DNA of 50,230 nucleotides, from the NCBI GenBank assembly GCA_945902215.1, contig CAMDML010000016.1, forward strand, positions 1-50,230. The letters run 5' to 3'. The position numbers and the translations under genes are program-made. The stretch is from Klebsiella pneumoniae (GTDB lineage Bacteria > Pseudomonadota > Gammaproteobacteria > Pseudomonadales > Pseudohongiellaceae). The notes under the pieces were generated by a model. It had not been told where the DNA came from and searched no databases. It worked only from the letters and a program-made list of their open reading frames with translations. Below are positions 1-8,596 of the stretch, one piece after another (positions within the stretch are counted from its first letter, which is position 1; each line of letters starts with the position of its first letter).

Positions 1-1128
1 CATCATCGAGTAGACATATTTGTACGGCAGACTGAGGAAGCGATCGTCAACGCGCGCAAGATCGGCGATGTCGGTCGGGTCGAGAATTGCTTCCTGATAC
101 GTGTCGCCGGCGGAGTCGAAATCAAACACCAGCCGTCGGATCGTGTGCCGCGCCAGTTGCGGTGACCATGGCGAACCATCAATCTGCGGGAAAAATGGAA
201 ACGGGTTGCCATCGCTGATTGGCGCATCAACCACAACCTTGTTGCCGTCATCGAACGCATTGATGGTGTGCATAACCACACTGGCTGGCCCCTTGAACCA
301 GCGGATGTCGCTGCCATCGCCTTCACGCGGGATGAAACCCCACCATGTCGGCTGCGACTTGTCCCAGGCCCAGTGCAGGTTGCCGGCACGCAGACGTTCC
401 ATGTTGGTGACGTACCCGTACACCGGGAAGATGAGGTACTTCTGCGTCATCACCATGTCGTGCAGTGTGCTGACGTAGGGAACCTTGACCTTGTATTCCT
501 TCGTCACCTTTCCCTGCGGCGACACCACATAGACCCACAAGTCGTCAGTGCACAGACCTGTTGCCTCGTAGCCGTAGCAGATCATGTCACCGGTAACCGG
601 GTCCACTTTCGGATGCGCTGAAAAGGTTTGCGCCTTGTAGTCACCGCCGAAATTCCAGGGGCCTAGCGTTTCCAGTGTATTCGGATCAATCTCATACGGA
701 TGCGCGTCTTCCTTCAGCGCGAACAATTTGCCGGCGTGGGCGATGGGTGCAGTGTTCATCACTGTGCCGAGATACGGTTTGTCTGCGTACGCTACCGAGG
801 GATCGAGAATCGTGAACGGATTGCGGTAGACACCATAGAGCTGCTTGCGGGCAGCCAGGTTGTTCATGAAACGCGGCGTCTTGATCCAGCGCCCTTTGAA
901 ATCCACCGTGCCGTTGCGGATGCGGAAGCTGCTGATGTAACCATCGGTTGAGAACGGACTGTCATCGGGTCGCGCCGGCGGGTAAAACCATTCGCCACCA
1001 ACACGGATGAAGGCGCCATTCAAGTCCGGCGGTATCGTGCCTTCGATTTCACAATCGAATACATCTGCTTCGAAACGGAGGGGTGAAAAGTAGCCTTGCG
1101 GCGCGGGGCCTTGGGTGAAATCGACCAT
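1..1128 (-). CDS. Carotenoid oxygenase family protein (partial, C-terminus cut by window edge)
   Basis: 376 codons are present from the ATG at 1128 to base 1, with no stop; the C-terminus lies outside the window. The translation fits the RPE65 / carotenoid cleavage dioxygenase / lignostilbene dioxygenase family, non-heme Fe(II) enzymes that split conjugated double bonds with O2. Early motifs include GTIPPDLNGAFIRVGGEWFYP (about residues 30-50) and FDFDSAG near the cut. Three of the four iron-binding histidines can be placed: H172 in FSAHPKVD, H223 in STLHDMVM and H287 in VVMHTINAF; the fourth is normally near the C-terminus and is not visible. No signal peptide is seen, so a cytoplasmic enzyme is inferred. 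It is divergent from the DUF8021 gene. The substrate (carotenoid, apocarotenal or stilbene) cannot be read from the sequence. Confidence 0.9.
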   Translation of the reverse strand, partial: MVDFTQGPAPQGYFSPLRFEADVFDCEIEGTIPPDLNGAFIRVGGEWFYPPARPDDSPFSTDGYISSFRIRNGTVDFKGRWIKTPRFMNNLAARKQLYGVYRNPFTILDPSVAYADKPYLGTVMNTAPIAHAGKLFALKEDAHPYEIDPNTLETLGPWNFGGDYKAQTFSAHPKVDPVTGDMICYGYEATGLCTDDLWVYVVSPQGKVTKEYKVKVPYVSTLHDMVMTQKYLIFPVYGYVTNMERLRAGNLHWAWDKSQPTWWGFIPREGDGSDIRWFKGPASVVMHTINAFDDGNKVVVDAPISDGNPFPFFPQIDGSPWSPQLARHTIRRLVFDFDSAGDTYQEAILDPTDIADLARVDDRFLSLPYKYVYSMM

Positions 1129-1274
1129 GACAACCTCTGCAATCTTGTTCTTTTTGTGGTTTGAGCATATGCCAGCCCTTGGGGCTTTGTCCATTACGGA
1201 CTCGCTGCATCGCCATCTCTTTCATGGCCCGGCAAATCACGCTACGCTGCCGCAACTTACTGGAGAGATTTGTC

Positions 1275-2180
1275 ATGAAAACAACAAAAATCTGCGTTTT
1301 GCTTGCCCTACTTTCGGGCTTCGCCATTTCTGCCCAAGCGCAACCCGTGGGTTGCGACAAAGCCTGCCTGGAAAGCATCGCCGACCAGTACCGTGTCGCC
1401 TACCTGGCACATGATCCCACGCTGGTCGCCATCGCCACCGATGTGCGCTTCTCGGAAAACAGTGTGGAAATGACCTTCCCCGACGCCACCTGGGATACGG
1501 TGACAGAAGAGCTGGGGCCGGCGCAGACGATCTCTGATCCCGTTACCGGCAACCTCGCGATCTTCACCGCGATCATGCAAAACGATACCCCCGGTTTTCT
1601 CGGGGTGCGGCTGAAAGTGGAGAACCGCGAAATCACCGAGATCGAACATATCATCTCGACCAAGCGCAATCTCAGCAGCCCGCCAACACCGATTGGCGAC
1701 CATCTCGCCTACGAGCACGACCCCTTGATCAATGAAATCATTCCGCTGGAAAACCGCCTGAGCCGCGAGGCACTGATGGCACATGCCTCTGGTTACTTCG
1801 CGACACTGGAACACAACAATGGCGAAATCCGTGGCACCTGTTTTGCGCCGGAAGCGATCCGCCGCGAGAACGGGTTGCTGTTCAGGGAGATCGAAGCCGG
1901 GTTCAAGTCAGGCCGCTACCTGTTCAACGAAGAAGTGCGCAATTGGCCGATTCTGGTAGATGAAGAGAGAGGTATTGCGATGTCGCGCGGCTTTATCGAC
2001 CACAAAGGCGTGCTGGATGAATACACGCTGACGGACGGCACGCCGCAGAAATCAGTATTCCGCGAACCGCAGACGTGGGGCTTCCTGGAGATGTTCAAGG
2101 TGAAGGACAACTGCATCGCGTCAGTGATTGCGACCTTTGTGCAGTCGCCCTACAAGATGCAGTCGCCCTGGACTCCTTAG
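1275..2180 (+). CDS. Secreted DUF8021 / NTF2-like protein
   Basis: 301 aa. I chose the ATG at 1275 because it has GGAGAG about 7 nt upstream and gives a clean signal peptide (MKTTKICVLLALLSG, Ala-rich cleavage near AQAQ). The frame stays open for 38 further codons upstream without typical coding character. The mature protein begins with a CDKACLESIADQY-like segment followed by AHDP and VRFSEN, then LRLKVEN-type and EIEHI strands. As I recall, this is the pattern of DUF8021, a SnoaL/NTF2-like fold in secreted bacterial and fungal proteins. The second half (about residues 150-300) looks like another NTF2-like unit, so the protein may be a tandem. No catalytic function is established. It ends 9 nt before the next gene. 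Confidence 0.72.
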   Translation: MKTTKICVLLALLSGFAISAQAQPVGCDKACLESIADQYRVAYLAHDPTLVAIATDVRFSENSVEMTFPDATWDTVTEELGPAQTISDPVTGNLAIFTAIMQNDTPGFLGVRLKVENREITEIEHIISTKRNLSSPPTPIGDHLAYEHDPLINEIIPLENRLSREALMAHASGYFATLEHNNGEIRGTCFAPEAIRRENGLLFREIEAGFKSGRYLFNEEVRNWPILVDEERGIAMSRGFIDHKGVLDEYTLTDGTPQKSVFREPQTWGFLEMFKVKDNCIASVIATFVQSPYKMQSPWTP

Positions 2181-2189
2181 CTTAGCGCC

Positions 2190-3014
2190 GTGACCCTCAC
2201 TCGCCACTACACTCTCACCCAAACCCCCACTGACTCCGGTGAACCAGAAACCGCGATCAATGCTTTGGCACGGGTCAGCGCCCTGCCGAAAGGTCGCTTG
2301 AAGGATGCCCTGGCCAAAGGCGCCATAACCCTGACCCGCGGCAGCAAGACCAAGCGGCTGCGGCGCGCCACCTTTGCGCTAGAGAAAGGCGACACCTTGT
2401 CGCTCTGGTACAACCCGGAGTTATTGGCCCTGGTGCCGCCACAACCCCGGCTGCTGGCTGATGAAAGACAGTACAGCGTCTGGAACAAACCTGCAGGCTT
2501 GCTCGCTCAGGGTACCCAGGAAGGGGATCACTGTGCATTGTTGCGGCTCGCAGAACTGCAGCTCAAGCGCGACGTGTTTCTGGTGCACCGGCTCGACCGG
2601 GAAGCAGCAGGGCTGATGCTGATTGCGCATACACCGAAAGCAGCGGCCGCCTTTTCGGCACTTTTTGCTTCACATGAGGTGGGAACCAAAATCCGCAAGC
2701 TGTATCGCGTGGAAGTGAAAGGACACACACCAGAACACGGAGAGATTGCGTTACCGCTTGACGGCAAAGCTGCGCTGACGCGGTTCACGCGGAACGCATA
2801 CGATGCTGTGCGCAACAGCAGTACGCTGGATGTGGAGCTTGTTACCGGCCGCAAACACCAGATCCGCCGACATTTTGCCGAGAGCGGTTTTCCGGTGCTG
2901 GGTGACCCCGCCTATGGCAAGGACAACAAGGATGCCCGTGGCCTGCAATTGATCGCTGTTTCTCTTGAATTTATTTGCCCCTTAACCGGCAAACCGCAGC
3001 ATTATCACCTGTAG
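2190..3014 (+). CDS. RluA-family pseudouridine synthase
   Basis: 274 aa with a GTG start at 2190, 9 nt after the preceding stop. An N-terminal S4-like segment (about residues 20-75, LPKGRLKDALAKGAITL) precedes the catalytic domain. The RluA signature HRLDREAAGLMLIA is present; its Asp is the catalytic nucleophile that isomerises uridine in rRNA or tRNA. Later motifs VTGRKHQIRRHFA and VLGDPAYG are also typical of the family. Which uridine is modified cannot be told; RluA/RluC/RluD/TruC-like proteins share these motifs. The gene is probably co-transcribed with the DUF8021 gene, although the functions appear unrelated. It ends facing the cytochrome gene on the other strand. Confidence 0.88.
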   Translation: MTLTRHYTLTQTPTDSGEPETAINALARVSALPKGRLKDALAKGAITLTRGSKTKRLRRATFALEKGDTLSLWYNPELLALVPPQPRLLADERQYSVWNKPAGLLAQGTQEGDHCALLRLAELQLKRDVFLVHRLDREAAGLMLIAHTPKAAAAFSALFASHEVGTKIRKLYRVEVKGHTPEHGEIALPLDGKAALTRFTRNAYDAVRNSSTLDVELVTGRKHQIRRHFAESGFPVLGDPAYGKDNKDARGLQLIAVSLEFICPLTGKPQHYHL

Positions 3015-3042
3015 GAACGGATCCAGGTGTCTAGCCCTGCGC

Positions 3043-3639
3043 TTATTGTCGGCTCTGGTAGACGCCGAAATGCACAAAGGGTGACGGCGCACGTTGCCCT
3101 GGCCGCGCATTGGCCGGCACCCGATGGCTGACCGGCGGCAGACTCAACAGGTACGCAGCAATCGCTGTCGCATCTTCCGCATGAATGTTCGCGTAACTCG
3201 GCCACGGCATCACCGGCAAGGTCTGCCCGCTGTGTTTGTCGACACCGGTCTGGATCATCGCGACAATCTCGCCAACACTCCATGTGCCGATACCCGTTTC
3301 CATGTCAGGCGTCAGGTTTGCCGGATAAACGACCCCGGGGTTGCGTTCGGCCAGTGGGTTGGTCCACGCGATGCCAGTATCGGAACCGGCCAGTAGTTGT
3401 GCCATGTTCGGCGTGCCAACCAGCGCGCCATTCGTATGACAACTGCTGCAGCCGAGCAACCCGACGAGATACCGGCCACGCTCTACTTCTTCAGGAGAAA
3501 AATTTGCAGTGGCGCTTGCGACAGGCGCATCAAGTTGTGTTGCAGGAGTCAACTGCTCGTAGTCATCCAGCGGATTGTCAGTAGAAGAACAGGCACTGAG
3601 GACAACCAAGAAGGGCAAGGCAAGTGGCTTGAAGTTCAT
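3043..3639 (-). CDS. Monoheme c-type cytochrome lipoprotein
   Basis: 198 aa with a lipoprotein signal: the hydrophobic start MNFKPLALPFLVV is followed by lipobox LSAC with Cys17 as the lipid-anchored residue. One heme c motif, CSSCH (residues 64-68), is followed by a likely axial methionine M144 in LPVMPW. The segment NLTPDMETGIGTWSVGEIV is typical of the small class I cytochromes found as electron-transfer subunits of alcohol/aldehyde dehydrogenases or thiosulfate dehydrogenase-like systems. No dehydrogenase gene is adjacent, so the electron partner is unknown. Location is inferred to be periplasmic, anchored to a membrane. It stands alone and convergent with the pseudouridine synthase gene. 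Confidence 0.88.
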   Translation of the reverse strand: MNFKPLALPFLVVLSACSSTDNPLDDYEQLTPATQLDAPVASATANFSPEEVERGRYLVGLLGCSSCHTNGALVGTPNMAQLLAGSDTGIAWTNPLAERNPGVVYPANLTPDMETGIGTWSVGEIVAMIQTGVDKHSGQTLPVMPWPSYANIHAEDATAIAAYLLSLPPVSHRVPANARPGQRAPSPFVHFGVYQSRQ

Positions 3640-3765
3640 CGCGTAGGCTCCTGCAGGCGAAGGACGATCCGGGTAAGAAGTGCGCCGCCATTATGGGCCT
3701 GCACCCTTAGCCGCAAGCTGATTCATATCAAACGAGGGGGAAAACTTCCATCACATGGAGCGAGC

Positions 3766-4176
3766 TCAGAACCCACTCTTGTCCCTGCCCAACCAAGCGA
3801 TCAGTTTGCCAAGGTACTGAACCAGCAGGACCATCGAATCCCAGATGATCTTCAAGGTCAGCCAGAATGCGAATTTCACTTTGCCTTGCAGGCTCAGACG
3901 CCAGAAACCGTCTGTCTTGTCCATATAAGGGGCGAACATTGCGTTCCTGCGCAAGCGCCGGTCCAGCGGAGGAAACAGCCGCGCCGCAATGATTGCGGCG
4001 ACAGCCAGGAATAAAAGTCCCGGGATGACGGGAAGTATGATCCCCGCCATCCCGATCGCTGCACACAGCAGCAAAATGACCAGGGCCAGCAACTTGATGA
4101 ACCAGTGGGAGTCGTGCGTTCGCTGGGGGGTTCTGGTCAGTCCTGCATTGGTAGTAGATGTGTCGTAGAGACTCAT
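3766..4176 (-). CDS. DUF454 (YbaN-like) small inner-membrane protein
   Basis: 136 aa from the ATG at 4176. A GTG 19 codons upstream (4233) would overlap the end of the preceding gene and is less likely. Two closely spaced hydrophobic segments are visible (KLLALVILLLCAAIGMAGIILPVIPG and LLFLAVAAIIAARLF), followed by a positively charged, aromatic segment. The GxxLPxxPGxxFL-type sequence is characteristic of DUF454/YbaN proteins, whose role is unknown. It lies 37 nt downstream of another small membrane protein on the same strand, and the two are probably one transcript. Confidence 0.75.
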   Translation of the reverse strand: MSLYDTSTTNAGLTRTPQRTHDSHWFIKLLALVILLLCAAIGMAGIILPVIPGLLFLAVAAIIAARLFPPLDRRLRRNAMFAPYMDKTDGFWRLSLQGKVKFAFWLTLKIIWDSMVLLVQYLGKLIAWLGRDKSGF

Positions 4177-4213
4177 GGTTTGTTTGCTCGTGAAATTTTC
4201 TTGGCTGTAACTA

Positions 4214-4486
4214 TTAATAGTAGTACCGCGCACGCGGTTTGATCGGTGCCAGCAGGAAGTAGAAGATCCACGCGAACCAGGACAGGAAGATGATCGCCAG
4301 AATCCAGGCGAACTTTTCGCCGCCGGTAGTCTTCTCGGAATCGGCGATGATCAGGATCGGCAGCAGCCACAGGAAAATGCAGGCCAGAATCACCACGCCC
4401 ACAGCGGCAAAAGTCAGTACTGGTACCAGCACCACAACAGCGCCCCACACAAGGGCGAGCAACAATAGTGCGACTAAGACGTTCAT
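4214..4486 (-). CDS. Small membrane protein, PLDc_N-like
   Basis: 90 aa. The ATG at 4486 is preferred over one nine codons upstream because AGGAG sits about 7 nt before it. The protein is almost entirely hydrophobic, with three predicted membrane segments, a short polar loop SEKTTGGEK and a terminal PRARYYY tail. The arrangement EKFAWILAIIFLSWFAWIFYF resembles the phospholipase D N-terminal-like membrane domain (PLDc_N), also found as a stand-alone protein of unknown function. It is first in a probable two-gene unit with the DUF454 gene. Function cannot be assigned. Confidence 0.65.
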   Translation of the reverse strand: MNVLVALLLLALVWGAVVVLVPVLTFAAVGVVILACIFLWLLPILIIADSEKTTGGEKFAWILAIIFLSWFAWIFYFLLAPIKPRARYYY

Positions 4487-4680
4487 GGGTGTTCTCCTGC
4501 TCCTGATATTCAAAAGTATTGTGTAGGCTGTAATGCCAAGTCCGTGCCATCTAATTAATATTTTTAAATATCAATTGGTTGGAGTATTTTAAAAGCTTCC
4601 GCCACACCATCGCGGTTCAAGTCTGCGCCAACGATTGGCCAAATCCGCCACGTTGCAAATGTCGGTTTGCGCCTTATATT

Positions 4681-4694
4681 GGCGGGCGCCCGCC
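4681..4694. promoter_or_regulatory. Perfect 14-bp GC palindrome in the MetE-like promoter region
   Basis: GGCGGGCGCCCGCC reads identically on both strands and starts 45 nt before the ATG at 4726. A second dyad, TATGG-GTT-CCATA, follows directly at about 4694-4706. The surrounding 4487-4725 gap is AT-rich and divergent, so it should hold promoters in both directions. A regulator-binding site is an inference. Confidence 0.4.
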
Positions 4695-4725
4695 TATGGG
4701 TTCCATATAAAAAAAGGAAACATCC

Positions 4726-5874
4726 ATGATCCGCAGCACCGAACGCTTTCTCACTACGCATGTCGGCAGTTTGCCGCGCACCAAAGACCTGACGCTGATG
4801 ATGTGGGCCAAGGAAGACGGCGTGCCGGTTGACCAAAATGCACTACGCACACGTGTGCAGCAGGAAGTGCATGACATCGTCAAAAAGCAGATGGACATTG
4901 GTGTCGACATTGTCAACGACGGCGAAGTGTCCAAACCGAGTTATGCCACCTACATCAAAGACCGGCTCAACGGCTTTGGCGGTAGCGAAAACCGTTATGT
5001 GTTCGATGACCTGGTGGATTTTCCTGACATCGCGCGCCGTGTTGGTGAAGACCCTTCGCGCCAGCATCGTCATGCGCCGGGCTGCGTCGGCCCGCTCAGT
5101 GTCAAGGATCTCAAGGGTCCGGAAGAAGACGTGGCCAACCTCCGCAACGCGGCCGGCAAGGACAACATGAACCACGTCTTCATGAGCGCGGCCTCGCCCG
5201 GCGTTGCTTCGATATTTTTCAAGAACGAGTACTACAAGACACACGAGGAATATGTGTTCGCGCTCGCCGATGCCATGCGCGGCGAATATGAAACGATTGC
5301 GCGCTCCGGCGCTACTCTGCAGATTGACTGCCCCGACCTCGCGATGGGGCGGCATATGAACTCCACTGGCGTCACGCTGGCGGATTTCCGCAAACGCGCC
5401 GCACTGCACGTCGAAGCGTTGAATCATGCGGTTGCCAATATTCCCGAAGAACAGTTGCGCATGCACCTGTGCTGGGGCAACTACGGCGGCCCGCACCACC
5501 ACGACGTGAATTTTACTGACATCGTCGACATCGTGTTCAAAGCCAAGCCGCAGATGTATCTGTTTGAAGCGGCTAACCCGCGCCATGCGCATGAATGGTC
5601 GATGTTCGAGAAAGTGAAACTGCCACCCGGCAAGATCCTGTGCCCGGGCGTCATCGAGTGCCAGTCGAACTACATTGAGCATCCCGAGCTCGTTGCGCAG
5701 CGCATCAAACGCTATGCCGACCTCGTTGGCCGCGAGAACGTGATGGCTGGCACCGACTGCGGTTTCAGCATCCATGTGGGGCAGGCCGCGATCGACCCGC
5801 AAGTGGTGTGGCTAAAATTCAAAGCACTTGCGGAAGGCGCGCGCATCGCATCACAGTGGTGCTGGAAGAAATGA
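4726..5874 (+). CDS. Cobalamin-independent methionine synthase (MetE C-terminal)-like methyltransferase
   Basis: 382 aa with AAGGA about 8 nt before the ATG. It begins FLTTHVGSLPRT, the hallmark of MetE C-terminal-domain proteins, and folds as a single TIM barrel. Zinc-thiolate ligands can be placed: His and Cys in RMHLCWGNYGGPH, a Glu in LFEAANPRH, and Cys in AGTDCGFS. Typical MetE is about 750 aa with two barrels; this protein has only the catalytic one, as in archaeal-type methyltransferases and epoxyalkane:CoM transferase-like enzymes. It would transfer an alkyl group to or from a zinc-activated thiol. The donor and acceptor are unknown, and a role in methionine synthesis is not assured. 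It is monocistronic and convergent with copB across a hairpin. Confidence 0.8.
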   Translation: MIRSTERFLTTHVGSLPRTKDLTLMMWAKEDGVPVDQNALRTRVQQEVHDIVKKQMDIGVDIVNDGEVSKPSYATYIKDRLNGFGGSENRYVFDDLVDFPDIARRVGEDPSRQHRHAPGCVGPLSVKDLKGPEEDVANLRNAAGKDNMNHVFMSAASPGVASIFFKNEYYKTHEEYVFALADAMRGEYETIARSGATLQIDCPDLAMGRHMNSTGVTLADFRKRAALHVEALNHAVANIPEEQLRMHLCWGNYGGPHHHDVNFTDIVDIVFKAKPQMYLFEAANPRHAHEWSMFEKVKLPPGKILCPGVIECQSNYIEHPELVAQRIKRYADLVGRENVMAGTDCGFSIHVGQAAIDPQVVWLKFKALAEGARIASQWCWKK

Positions 5875-5878
5875 TCCA

Positions 5879-5904
5879 GGTGTCAGGGTGGCGACTCTGA
5901 CGCC
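5879..5904. terminator. Hairpin between convergent MetE-like and copB genes
   Basis: Arms GGTGTCAG and CTGACGCC form an 8-bp stem with one T-G wobble around a 10-nt loop. It sits 4 nt after each stop codon. There is no clear T-run on the plus strand, so a bidirectional, weak or factor-assisted terminator is inferred. Confidence 0.4.
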
Positions 5905-5908
5905 CCAT

Positions 5909-6733
5909 TCAAAACCAGAACCGCAAACCAGCAATGAGTTTCAGTTCTTCACACTCCCGACCCGCGGCGCGTAACAGTGCCGCGGTGTCGCCATAAGCCC
6001 TTGACCATTCCACGCCGACATACGGCGCGAACTCGCGGCGTACTTCGTAGCGCAGACGCAGCCCGAAGCCGGCGTCACTCAACCCTTTGCCAATACCCAG
6101 CGCGGGATCGTCGGCAAAGCTGTAGTTGAGTTCGAGCCGCGGTTGCAATATCACTTTCTGGGTAAAGCGCAGTTCATATTCTGTTTCCAGCCGCGCGCTG
6201 ACATCGCCGTGCTCGCTGAGAAAAGCCGCTGCATCGACTTCAAACCAGTATGGCGCGAGTCCCATCAGGCCGAGCACCGCGTGGGTGCGCGAGGCGGAAC
6301 CACTGTCATCGCGGCGCACACCGGCCTGCAGATCCCAGAACGGCGCGACGGCGCGGCTGTACAGCGCTTGCACTTCGCTGTGGTCGGTGGCATCTGCATC
6401 CACATCATAAGCACCTTCAGTCTTGAACCAGAACTTGTTGATGTCCGAGCCGTACCAGCCCTGGGCCTCCCACAGACGTGAGGTAACGCCATCGTCCTCC
6501 GCCTGCTCGAAGCGTTCACCGAGCAGCAGGAAGTTGAGCGAGTCACCGTGCATCATCAGATTCATGTGCCGCGCTTCCTGCATGGCGGGACTGTCATCCC
6601 TGTCCACTACAACCGCCGGGGACGCCGTATGCGCACTGTGGTCGACAGCCGGAGCAGGTGCAGCAGCGGAATGGTCATGTTCCGCGGCGTTGAGGATTGC
6701 CGGAAACAGCAGTAGCAACAGCAAGCGCTTCAT
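5909..6733 (-). CDS. copB: Copper resistance outer-membrane protein CopB
   Basis: 274 aa. The ATG at 6733 overlaps the copA stop as ATGA and starts a clear signal peptide (MKRLLLLLLFPAILNA); an upstream in-frame extension lies inside copA. The N-terminal mature part is His-rich (EHDHSAAAP, DHSAHT), then MQEARHMNLMMHGDS. It continues as amphipathic beta-strands (FWFKTEGAYDV, RRDDSGSASRTHAVLGLMGLAP, RYEVRREFAPYVGVEW) and ends in an aromatic residue (LRFWF), as outer-membrane barrels do. This is the PF05275 CopB pattern: copper binding and sequestration or transport at the outer membrane. It is the last gene of the copC-copD-copA-copB series, translationally coupled to copA. Confidence 0.93.
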   Translation of the reverse strand: MKRLLLLLLFPAILNAAEHDHSAAAPAPAVDHSAHTASPAVVVDRDDSPAMQEARHMNLMMHGDSLNFLLLGERFEQAEDDGVTSRLWEAQGWYGSDINKFWFKTEGAYDVDADATDHSEVQALYSRAVAPFWDLQAGVRRDDSGSASRTHAVLGLMGLAPYWFEVDAAAFLSEHGDVSARLETEYELRFTQKVILQPRLELNYSFADDPALGIGKGLSDAGFGLRLRYEVRREFAPYVGVEWSRAYGDTAALLRAAGRECEELKLIAGLRFWF

Positions 6734-8526
6734 GACTGCGCTCCCACTGCAAACACCCGCATCATGCCGGCGTGCATGTGGTACAGCAGATGGCAATGGA
6801 AGGCCCAGTCGCCGGGCGCATCAGCCGTGACATCAACAGAAGCCTTTTCTCCAGGCTTCAGCACCAGCGTATGTTTGCGCGGCTTGTTGGCGGTTTCGTC
6901 GGTGACGACGTCGAAGAACATGCCGTGCAGATGCACCGGATGCGGCATCATTGTGTCGTTGACGAAAGTCAGGCGCACACGCTCACCAAGACGTAGCGGG
7001 ATCGGGCCATCCACTTCGGAAAACTTCAGCCCGTCAAAAGACCACATGTAACGCTCCATGTTCGCCGTCAGGTGCAATTGCAGTTCGCGCTCGGGTGCGC
7101 GCACATCGGGATTGGTTGTCAGGCTGCGCAGCTCGGTGTAAACCAGCACCCGATGCGCTTCGCTTTCCAGGCCCAGCGGACGCTCATGCAGGCGATTGAC
7201 CGGATTGGCGGCAAGGCTTGCCACGCCGGGACCTTGCGCATGTGCATGTACCGTGCCTGTCGGCACAGGCGCGGCCGGGTCTGACGAGGCATGGGCAGAG
7301 TGGTCAACTACCGGTGCTTCAGTCGCTGCTGCCGTGTGAGCGCTGTGGTCCATCCCTGCCATCATGACAGGGGAATCTGCTGCAGTTGCCGACGCTGCAT
7401 GCTCTCCATGATCCATGCCCATGTCTTTCATCGTCAGCAGCGGACGTGGACGCAACGGCGGCACATCTGCCTTCATGCCGGCACGTGGAGCCAGCGTTGC
7501 CGCTGCATAGCCGTAGCGGTCGTTGCTTTCCGCATAGATGGCGTAAGCCTGATCGGCTTGCGGCTGCACGATGACATCGAAGGTTTCAGCGGTACCGATC
7601 TGGAATTCGTCGGTCTCGACCGGCTGCACGTTTTGCCCGTCGGCCTGCACCACGGTCAGCGGCAATCCCGGAATACGAATGTTGAAGATGCTCATCGCCG
7701 AGGCATTGATGAAACGCAACCGGATGCGTTCACCGCGTTGGAACAGCGCCGTCCAGTTTTCACCCGGGCTGTGGCCGTTGACCAGATACGTATAGTTTGC
7801 GGCGGTGACATCGGCGAGATCGGTTGGGTTCATGCGCATGTCGCCCCACATCCTGCGTTCGGCCAATGTGGTATCGAGCCCGTTCGCACGCACGTCGCGG
7901 AAAAAGTCGCCCACGGTGCGTTGCTGGAAGTTATAGGTGTCGCTCATCTTCTTCAGCTTGGAGTACACACGCTCCGGAGTTTCAGCGCTCCAATCGGACA
8001 GCAGTACAATGTATTCGCGGTCGTACGTGAATGGCTCCGGTTCGCGCGGGTCGATGATCACAGGCCCGTAATGCCCGATCTGCTCCTGCAACCCTGAATG
8101 ACTGTGATACCAATAGGTGCCGGCCTGTTTCAATGGGAAACGACAGGTAAACGTGTCACCGGCAGCGATGCCGGGGAAGCTGACGCCAGGTACACCGTCC
8201 ATCTGCCAAGGCAGCAAAATGCCGTGCCAGTGAATCGAAGTGGGCTCGGCAAGCGTGTTGTGTATGCGCAGGCTTAAGTCATCGCCTTCGCGCCAGCGCA
8301 GCAGCGGTGCCGGGAACTGGCCGTTGACCGTGATATGCCGCGCGCGTTTGCCGGCCACCTGAGAATGCGCTTCGGCCACTGTCAGATCGAAGTCATTACC
8401 TTGCAGTGCCGGCACACCGGCCAAGGTGTTCAGCGCGCCGGATTGCGCCCAGGCCGGCAGGAGCGACTGCCAGCCGAGCGCGCCGCCCAGCAGCAGCGAA
8501 GATTGCAAAAATTCCCGTCTTTTCAT
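6730..8526 (-). CDS. copA: Copper resistance multicopper oxidase CopA (PcoA-like)
   Basis: 598 aa. The ATG at 8526 has AGAGGA 6 nt upstream and gives a Tat signal (KRREFLQSS, then a hydrophobic stretch to AWAQ), as expected for export of a folded copper enzyme. Three cupredoxin domains are visible. Copper ligands occur in HWHG (about 99-102) and HSHSG, and in the C-terminal HPVHLHG and HCHLLYHMHAGMM. A Met/His-rich linker before the last domain carries repeats of the type MDHGEH, MDHSAH and VDHSAH, typical of CopA/PcoA proteins, which oxidise Cu(I) in the periplasm. Product and family agree with the CopC, CopD and CopB neighbours. This copA is the oxidase, not the ATPase that shares the name. 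Confidence 0.95.
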   Translation of the reverse strand: MKRREFLQSSLLLGGALGWQSLLPAWAQSGALNTLAGVPALQGNDFDLTVAEAHSQVAGKRARHITVNGQFPAPLLRWREGDDLSLRIHNTLAEPTSIHWHGILLPWQMDGVPGVSFPGIAAGDTFTCRFPLKQAGTYWYHSHSGLQEQIGHYGPVIIDPREPEPFTYDREYIVLLSDWSAETPERVYSKLKKMSDTYNFQQRTVGDFFRDVRANGLDTTLAERRMWGDMRMNPTDLADVTAANYTYLVNGHSPGENWTALFQRGERIRLRFINASAMSIFNIRIPGLPLTVVQADGQNVQPVETDEFQIGTAETFDVIVQPQADQAYAIYAESNDRYGYAAATLAPRAGMKADVPPLRPRPLLTMKDMGMDHGEHAASATAADSPVMMAGMDHSAHTAAATEAPVVDHSAHASSDPAAPVPTGTVHAHAQGPGVASLAANPVNRLHERPLGLESEAHRVLVYTELRSLTTNPDVRAPERELQLHLTANMERYMWSFDGLKFSEVDGPIPLRLGERVRLTFVNDTMMPHPVHLHGMFFDVVTDETANKPRKHTLVLKPGEKASVDVTADAPGDWAFHCHLLYHMHAGMMRVFAVGAQS

Positions 8527-8596
8527 CTTGTTCCTCTTCGGGAGCCGCACAAGAGCCGCTTCTGGTTATCAATGTAGTGGGGAACCGGATTCAATG

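Noticed and set aside
4843-5802. Long open frame (319 codons) on the minus strand
   Set aside because: It is the mirror of the MetE-like gene. The plus-strand product has clear family motifs and zinc ligands, while the antisense product has none and no ribosome-binding site.
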